64,000 bases of DNA from assembly GCA_011317545.1 (NCBI GenBank), contig WUJK01000001.1, positions 2,151,001 through 2,215,000 of the forward strand, read 5' to 3'. The position numbers and the translations under genes are program-made. Under the pieces are notes generated by a model, which worked only from the letters and a program-made list of their open reading frames with translations, did no database searches and was not told the DNA's origin. The stretch comes from Coniella vitis (lineage: Eukaryota > Ascomycota > Sordariomycetes > Diaporthales > Schizoparmaceae). How positions within the stretch are numbered: the stretch's first letter is position 1; each line of letters starts with the position of its first letter. Shown piece after piece: positions 56,433-64,000 of this stretch.

Positions 56433-57405
56433 ATGGGCAACACTCCTAGCTCTGTTATGGACAGCCTCGTTGAGGGCTCCAACTGTACGTATCTATGCTT
56501 CGATGGACCAAAACAATTGAAAGGAACCCGAATAAGCAGCAACAACGCAGACGTTCGAGGAAAATAATGGCATGGTGCGCAAAGAGGAACAATATACTGA
56601 TGGTGCTGTGGATTGAAAAGTCAACCGTGACGAGGTCGACCGCCTTCGGAAGCGCTTCATGAAGCTCGACAAGGTTCGCAAATTACACTATTGCAATAGA
56701 GCAGGAGCCTACAACTGACGGTGACAACAACCTCCCAGGACAACTCTGGCACTATTGAGCGCGAGGAGTTCCTCAGTCTGCCCCAGATTAGCTCTAACCC
56801 GCTGGCCACTCGGTACGTACGAACATCATATTCCTTGCATATACGCTCGGGTATACTGCGTTCTGCAAGCGACGAGCTTCTCCTTTTCCGTCTTTAGCGT
56901 GCCTGGCGCATATCTTGCACTCTTCCTGTTGCATGGACTAATGATGGCGTTATCTGTATAGCATGATTGCCATTTTTGACGAAGATGGTGGCGGCAACGT
57001 TGACTTTCAGGAATTCGTGTCCGGCCTCTCTGCGTTCAGCTCCAAGGGCAACAAGGAACAAAAGCTCGAGTTTGCATTCAAGGTATACGATATTGACCGC
57101 GACGGCTATATTTCCAACGGCGAGCTCTTTATCGTCCTCAAGATGATGGTTGGGTCCAATCTCAAGGACCAGCAGCTGCAGCAGATTGTTGACAAAACTA
57201 TCATGGAGGCCGATCTTGACAAGGACGGCAAGATCTCGTTTGAGGAGTTTAAGAAGATGGTGGAGAACACAGATGTCAGCATGAGCATGACGCTGGGTAT
57301 GTATCAACACTCTTGCGCGGGCGAAGATCAGGCTGCACACTCCCTGCTTTTGTTCGGAAATGGGCTTATTGCTAACGATTTGTTGCGATCACAGACCAGT
57401 TTTAA
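56433..57405 (+). CDS. CNB1: calcineurin regulatory subunit B
   Basis: Five exons (56433-56484, 56621-56673, 56739-56812, 56962-57296, 57395-57405) give 174 aa, the family's length. It binds calcium and activates the calcineurin A phosphatase, which controls calcium and cell-wall stress responses. MGNTPSS is an N-myristoylation site. Four EF-hands are seen: DKDNSGTIEREE, DEDGGGNVDFQE, DIDRDGYISNGE and DLDKDGKISFEE, each with Asp at the first and Glu at the last loop position. The last exon has 11 bases and encodes only the final DQF; without it the CDS would run on into intron 4. All joins agree with the family. A large gene-poor interval follows. Confidence 0.97.
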
Positions 57406-60400
57406 ACCTAGCAAGCGCGCGACCAGCAAGTCTTATATGACCACGGCAAATACATCGCTTTTACCTCTTCCTCTACTGGTCTTCATTCACGACACACTCG
57501 GGAGGGAGGCCAAGCCCACGCCAAAGCGAGGTGAGGTCTGTCTTCCTGTCTACTGGAGAGGGGCGTGGTCTCGTGTCCTTTGAGTTAAACAGCATTGAAC
57601 AGCGTCGTTCAATGCCTGTAAAGCTCCCGCAACGGCTCACTGTTTCACATGTGTGCTGCTCGCGCCGCCTTTTTCCAGTGGGCGATCTGTCTAACCAACT
57701 GCTTGGCAAATCAATGGAAAGACCACTCTTTAGGCGCAATTGTCTTGGATCTCCTTCCTGCCATCTTCGATCAGCGTCAACTGAGTGTATGCCGTAAACG
57801 GGCTGAGGCAAAATGATCCGATGGTCCAACTTGGGTGCCATCATTGCACCGTGGTCTTGCTAAATCATTTTCTTCGTGTTCTTTGCAAGGCGTTTTGGGA
57901 ATACGGCTCAAACGGAAATTTAGGAGGGGTTAATGAGAATTCGACGTGGCGCTGCTTTCACAGCGTCTTAACACATCCGTCTCATTGTGCATGTTTGTGT
58001 GTTGCCTGTTCTACCATATTTAGGGTTAGTGACCGTGATGTGTCCCGGCACTATGCGGATTCCCATACCTTTGAGTACGCTCAGTTATGACAGCGTGCGC
58101 ACGTATCAAATTCAAGTTAATGCCAGCCTTTCGGCGACGGGACTCAAGTTACACAGTAGCATGATGCGTTGAATCACCCAGTGAGGTTAATGAAATACTC
58201 TCTGCAACTGATGCACTTGAGTAGTATACGATCCTGTTGCAAGATCGAGGTCTATGACGAGGATACTGAATGGCGTGCTCCGCAGATTAACCCGAGACGC
58301 CATCTCAACGTCCAATATTGACCGGCCAGCCAGCTTGCCAGCCAACGAGTCAAGGACAAGAATAACTGAGTGACGTTTCTTTTCTGTAGCAGAGTTTCGC
58401 CTTTGACGCGGGGTAGACTTCAAAGTTTCTACGTTCAAATCCATCCTTTCCTCCAGGCTAGAGTCGTTAACCAGATTCCAGGGAGGACGAGAAAAGGATG
58501 ATACGTGAGATGCCCGTTCTACAGAAAGTTATGCCGCTAGTACTCATTTCCCTATCAGCCAAACGTACATGTGTACTCTGTTACATTCAATATAGCTCAT
58601 TATGTACCTTTGCGTTGTCGGCTGTTTTGGCTCACATTTAATAAGTTTGGCATAATAATAAAAGTCAACCGCGAATACAAGACTTCTGCTGGTGTGTATG
58701 GTATTGTATAGTAGCACTGCCTTGATCCCTCTTATCATTGTCAAGAACGTACATCTTCCACTCTATCAAACATCCACATTTCTGAGCGCCCATGAAAACT
58801 CACCTAAGAGATCTCGGGAATCAGTTGTGTGCCTCAAAATTTTGGACATCCGCCTCTCATACTTGGCTAGACATCTATCAGCACAGCAAGGAACAGATTC
58901 TGGGTTCTGAAGCCATCGGCGAAATCGTTTGCATCTCACAGCATCATGTAAAATGCCAAAGCACCAGCAAACATATCACTAGCAAATCCGCCGCATCAAA
59001 ATCTACTCAACAAGTCGGCCGAGAGGGATGGTGTTGATGGAGGGGTCTCCCCCCCCCTATTCCATCCCGTCCTCTGTGTCTGTGTGAAGATCACTTGGTA
59101 TTTTGTCAACTCCACCTTCCGATTTATATACTATATACCATCGTGTCCTCAAATCCTAGGCTCCCAACTTATGCATGAAGATGGGAGATGCAATTCTGCG
59201 AGTCTACGAGTCTCGATCTCGAAAGTTGTTCTGAGTGATGTATACATGGGTGTAGTTTTAAACTACATAGATGTCATCGTTTGACCTGTTTGGAACGAAA
59301 CAACACAAGGTTCATCATCTTGTCACTCCCTAGGCCTTCGACTCTGACGGGTCAATACAACATAAAAACGACACTACCCAACCCAGAATCTCACGATCAA
59401 CGGTATAAGAAATTATTCGACCTTGAGAAGCTAGCTGGGAAACTGTAAAAGATCAGGACTACTTTCGAGTCACATAGTTATATTGCTTGAATCACATGTA
59501 TCATAACATGGTAGCCAGGTTCAGTCACAGTGCGATCTACACGCGCGGAACTGAATTGGCTCTCGACTTCAAGTGTCCTCTATGCTATCCTAATCAAAAT
59601 CCAGACAATCCTTGCTTCAAATCTATGCTGCTACATCTACCTTCCAAGACTATTTCCAACTCTTCTTCGAACAGAATATGAAACTGTTGTGGATCGTATA
59701 TTGCATAAGCACATAGAATTTATATCAAAGTGGAGCCCAACTGCAATCCGATATTTACTAGTAGGCTTCTATATATACATGGTACCAGAACAATAAATAC
59801 GTCTAATAATATGATGCGTGGTACCTGATTCGTCTCGTTCCCTTTTGTGGCCTGTATAGTTCGCTTGAACAGATTTTCTGATATGATTTTTTTTTCCCCT
59901 GCGTCATGTTGGAACTCACCAGCCCTTTTTTCCCTTTTTTTGGTTGGGGGGGAGAGAAATCTTCTTGCTATTGTTAATATAAACAGCATGGTGCGCTCAG
60001 ACCAACTCTCGTGTACAGTATGAAATACCATACTCGCTGATATGCTTTTCCCCATATACCTCCACTGCAAACTCTGGCACTTACCACTTGCTTCATCTTC
60101 CACAGTGGTCCTGCTTGCAGCCCGGGGGAAGGAAACCCTCTCATGCATGTAGTTATCCCAGGTGCAACATATGATGGCCCGTAAATATCTGGTAGCTCAT
60201 GCCATTGGGATAGTCACCATTAAGGGAGAAAGCACAGGATAACTCTTTGGAATGATCTCTATATGTACGCGCAAATTCATATTCTAAGCTTCAGGTAATG
60301 TCCCGGAAAAGACGGAAGGGCAAGGGCCATAGTGAAGAAATTTGCGCACGCATTATATATACAGGCTATTGTCGCCTTTCTTCACTATTTTTGGTGTGTT

Positions 60401-63400
60401 TCTTGTGCTTTTTTTTTTTTCAATTGAAAAAATAACTATTCGAAGATAGTGCGACCAAGGATCATAACTTCCGACCAGATCGGTGAGCGCAACATCATGA
60501 CCGGCCGTTACCTCATTCTCAGGTGCCCAAAAGAGCCAAGTTCCCTTGAAGTCTGCACATTGTTCGCCTTGAACCTCGGAACCAGTAGATGTGCACACTG
60601 TTGCAAGCCTGCCTAACGATCTGGTTCCAGGCAGTCCGTAGGTCAAATTTGCCCATGACACTATTGCCTCAAGCGGACGGCAGGCAGCGGGCATTAAGCA
60701 ATGTGGCCAGTCGAAATGTCATGTAATCCAGTATGACATCGCACATTTACTTATCATGAACCGTATGAATTCATCTATCACGTTAATGTCTTACTGTCCA
60801 GAGGAGGGTCCGGAAGAGGCCAAAAGGGTGAGAGGGGTGCGCCTCACCGTATACTATGTACTATGAGATCAAGTAGCACACCCCTTTCACCTAGCTTCTG
60901 GCGGGCCGACCCATTGGGGAGCAAAAGGATATACAATCGGACGTGTGCCAGCTGTGGTACCATGCAGCAAGCTCTAAGCGATATGCAATGTGTGCGCCCA
61001 CGGCGGGATCGTGCATAGTGAGGCGTCCGTGGGCCGGGGTATGGAGCCTGTGGAGGAAGAGCAAGAATGCTACCGTACCGGTACTTTGCTCGACAGCACA
61101 GCGAGCTAGAGACCTGCGGAGTCCTTGAAGGTACCGGGGCAGTATGGACAATGGTCTCGAGGAAGGAAACTGGCCGGCGTCTTGCTCCTGGGCCGCCTGA
61201 TGAGGTGGCGGTGTTCAACAATATATCCCCGTCATCAATTGATGGATGGTAAGAACATTCGTCTCGGTGCGTTGATGAACAGTAAGGCTTCCATGACTAT
61301 TGTTAGCTTCCCGAGCCTGAGTATGAAGAAATGAGATTGAAATCTTCCAGGCGTAGACGGACATCAGGTGCGAACAGCCCGCCAACGACCGACCACCTTT
61401 CTCAGCATTGCGTAAATCAACTGACAGAGTGTGTGAGTTCGCAAATGGCCTCCACAGCAAGCAATGGACTTTGTGGGTTGGTCTGTAGCCCTCTTGGAAA
61501 ATGACTGTCGTATTACAAAATAGTCCCACCAAAAAGCCGTGTTACCAACAAGCTCTTGTGGCCTGTGCATATACGGTAGTCAACAGACCCCCTGCTAGCA
61601 AAGGCGGCCAAGCACATCGTCAAGATCTTCTAGTATCGGTTCTGCACGGTGATTTGCACTGGGTATGATCTGTTTTTGAGATAAAAGGCGTAAGCCATCG
61701 GAACAGAAAATCCGAATGAAAGCCCTGAGCCACGCAGGCCATTAGTTGCGCATAGTGAGAGACAAGGAAGGCTGAAGGAACCGTACCATAGAGCCCAGCC
61801 GCGAGGAAGGAGAAGTAGTTGTTGGCTGATGATGTAGGCGAAAGGGTGACGCAGCAGCGTACCATACATAGTAGTAGGAGTGCAAGGGCATGAGATGAGT
61901 CTGACCAGAAGGGTATCAAGTTGCGCAGACCCCCTTGTCTCGCTTCCAGGGCTCTGGGTCCGAAGCTCCCACTTGCAGAAAGACCGGCTCCATATTGAAT
62001 GGCAAGACGGATCTGATCTCAGTCGGCAAAGAGGCTGAAAGGATCCATGGAGGGTGGTGTTGGCTTGCAAGTGGCCCAGTGGAGCCCACTTGGGCAGCAG
62101 CGGCATTGCGGGTTTGCCTGCTATCCAGGGTATGGCAGGGGTGCTGAAGACCTGGATCTCACCGGTTGGCTGCTTTTGGCAATGTGATGCAACAACAGAA
62201 AGCGAACCGTCAGCGGTCAGCGACTGAATGCTTCCACAGAAGCCTATGCTCGAAGGATCGTCCGTCTCGTGGACCCAGTGCAATATAGATGTAGCATCAA
62301 GGTCGCCAACTGGATTTGAGTGCAAACCTTCGTCGTCGAAGACGGTGCATTGTCGTTGGCGCTAGAATGCTCAAGCATGGGTTCGTAGAAAGAATTCGGT
62401 GGGCTGGCTGAATGGTGGTACGAGAGCTGCATGCGCTGCCCTGTCGCAGTCAACATCATACGCCAGCCATGCGGTGGGTGAGATCTGATGAAGACCCTGG
62501 CTAGTGCTGCTGCATCTAGCATCGAGTAGCTTTGAACTTCACTAGATTACCAGTGAAAGGGGAATCCGAATATGGAGGCGTGTATAGATATGCCGAGCAA
62601 GTTCGAATGCGTGCTCGAACTGCAGGATAAGCGTTGCTGTTGTCCTGAACAGAGCTAGTGGGTGTAAGCGTCTATCCACACACGAGAGCAAGGACCGGTG
62701 CGACTTGCGGGATCAACTGCCGGGCGCCAGACAGCTGGTCTGGTAACAGAGACAAGAACATGCTGGAGTAGACTTGATTCCTTCTTCTCTACCGGTCCCC
62801 AGCTGTCAGAGGCTCGCTGCCATGTCTCCCGTGTAGCTCTCCTGGTCGACTCCGTGCTACGTTGCAACCACTGCTGCTTTAGCCGTGGGTGTGGGTGTAA
62901 GCGTGCCCACCCAAATCACCCCGCCATTTCTTTTCTCTTCCTCGGGCGGTAGTACTTGGTACTGTACTAGCTCTTTGTCCACCTTTCCTGTAACTCGTGC
63001 CGTGGTTCTCTTATTTTGACGGTCGTTGGATCCGCAGGTGACAGGCCGGGTCTTCCCAGATAAAGCCCGCATCCAAGCCCGGTCAAGGACTTCTCGGCTG
63101 CGAGGCGCGGCTAGGGGTGTCCATGCCTGTCAAATAAGATTGTGTGCGGAGTTCCAGAGCAGACCCCTGTGGAACACTGTATACATAGTAGGTATTCAGA
63201 GTGTCGTGTGGCGTACAGCATGTCCGGTGGTGCTGGAGATCGACGTGTTGTCCAAGGGCGTTGGGCAAGTTGCCATTTACTCGGACGGGAGCAAGTACAG
63301 TGTGATTGGGTGGGCGCCTGCCGTGCATTGGGAGCAGCTCGACTCCTTCCCTACAACTCATAGTACGTCCCACATGGATTCGAGACTTCCAAGATTGCCT

Positions 63401-64000
63401 CCGTCCAGCCAAAGTATCAAGCACTCCATAAGGAACAGCAGGCTCGACAATTGATGGACCTAGGCGCGCCTTCGGATACGCAATGCGGCTGCACCTGGGC
63501 ATATTCCCTCCACCCTCTTGCTGTGCATAAATCGGGCAAAACACCACAATTGAGAGGATCGCTGGATCCAACCTTGAAATTATTTCACAATCAATATAAG
63601 CGCGATGAATCAGAACTGACATCTATTGTATTGCATCCTCCTATTTTCTAAGCATGCAATGTTATGGCCAATGATGCCAGGATGTCAAATCTGTCTGAAT
63701 CACCAATAAATAAGGCCATGTTTCTTGCCTTATACAAAGCAAATATCTTGCGACTGAGCTATATGCCGATAACACGGCTATTGTTCTTCGCTAATGCCCT
63801 GTAAGTATAATGTCGTCGTCAATCGGCATCCACCGGCTCAATCACCACCCCACGTAAAAGTCCCAGTTTCCATGCCGCTGCTGCATACGCATAGTATATC
63901 GCCATACCACGATTCAAGTCCTGCAAATATGAAAAGGTCCGGTTGATACAGATACTAATTTGAGCTACCATCATACGGTGCTTTCGCTTTCACATGGCCG
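57406..64000. other. 6.6-kb region without a recognisable gene
   Basis: No gene, RNA or mobile element is supported. The frames here, such as minus-strand 61630-62325 and 63083-63622 and plus-strand 63026-63454, have compositions rich in S, L, P, R and C with no domain and no consistent splice joins. Simple features are a T12 run (60409-60420), a TTAGGGTTAG element (58020-58029), and three motifs of TACATAGTA type (60852-60860 inverted, 61865-61873, 63182-63190). The sequence is not strongly AT-rich, so heavy RIP is not evident by eye. Confidence 0.5.

Noticed and set aside
8074..57405. Possible nutrient-signalling cluster (RHEB, AMPK beta, CNB1, SER3)
   Set aside because: The genes are far apart, on both strands and mixed with unrelated housekeeping genes, so shared location is most likely coincidence.
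61630..62325. 231-codon minus-strand frame in the gene-poor end
   Set aside because: No recognisable motif, odd composition rich in S, L, P and C, and no neighbouring exons that extend it.
63994..64000. ATG at the right edge
   Set aside because: Only two codons are visible before the window ends, so no gene can be supported.

Overview
The window is nuclear DNA of a filamentous ascomycete (Pezizomycotina; probably Sordariomycetes, perhaps Hypocreales, on protein style only). The evidence is short spliceosomal introns, mostly 50-110 bases, with GTRNGT donors, CTAAC/CTGAC branch sites and CAG/TAG acceptors. Genes are dense and on both strands, leaders are CT-rich, and the proteins are typical of filamentous fungi. 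I modelled 20 genes exon by exon; 18 have more than one coding exon, and every model closes in frame. One further gene may start at the left edge. I found no tRNA, rRNA, CRISPR array or transposon.

Left third (0-21 kb): ELF1 (transcription elongation) converges on FUR1 (pyrimidine salvage). WPL1 (cohesin release), RHEB (TORC1 GTPase), SES1 (seryl-tRNA synthetase) and a ZUP1-type deubiquitinase follow on the plus strand. HAM1 (ITPase), FAP7 (40S maturation ATPase) and NAP1 (histone chaperone) lie on the minus strand.

Middle (21-42 kb): a 3-kb divergent spacer, then four plus-strand genes: SER3 (serine biosynthesis), a class V myosin, a P5B ATPase (YPK9/ATP13A2 type) and a cyclopropane-synthase-like methyltransferase.

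Right part (42-57 kb): a tiny complex I subunit gene (NDUFB2 type) shares a 611-bp spacer with BUR1 (a CTD kinase). Then come an unknown three-helix membrane protein, the AMPK/Snf1 beta subunit, KAE1 (tRNA t6A), EPL1 (NuA4) and CNB1 (calcineurin B). The last 6.6 kb (57.4-64 kb) holds no gene I can support.

The genes are housekeeping and form no cluster or operon. The main unexplained signals are three. The 9-mer TACATAGTA occurs 16 times, only between genes and mostly in one orientation. An open frame continues 128 codons past the BUR1 stop codon. Two clean palindromic structures lie downstream of SES1 and upstream of KAE1.
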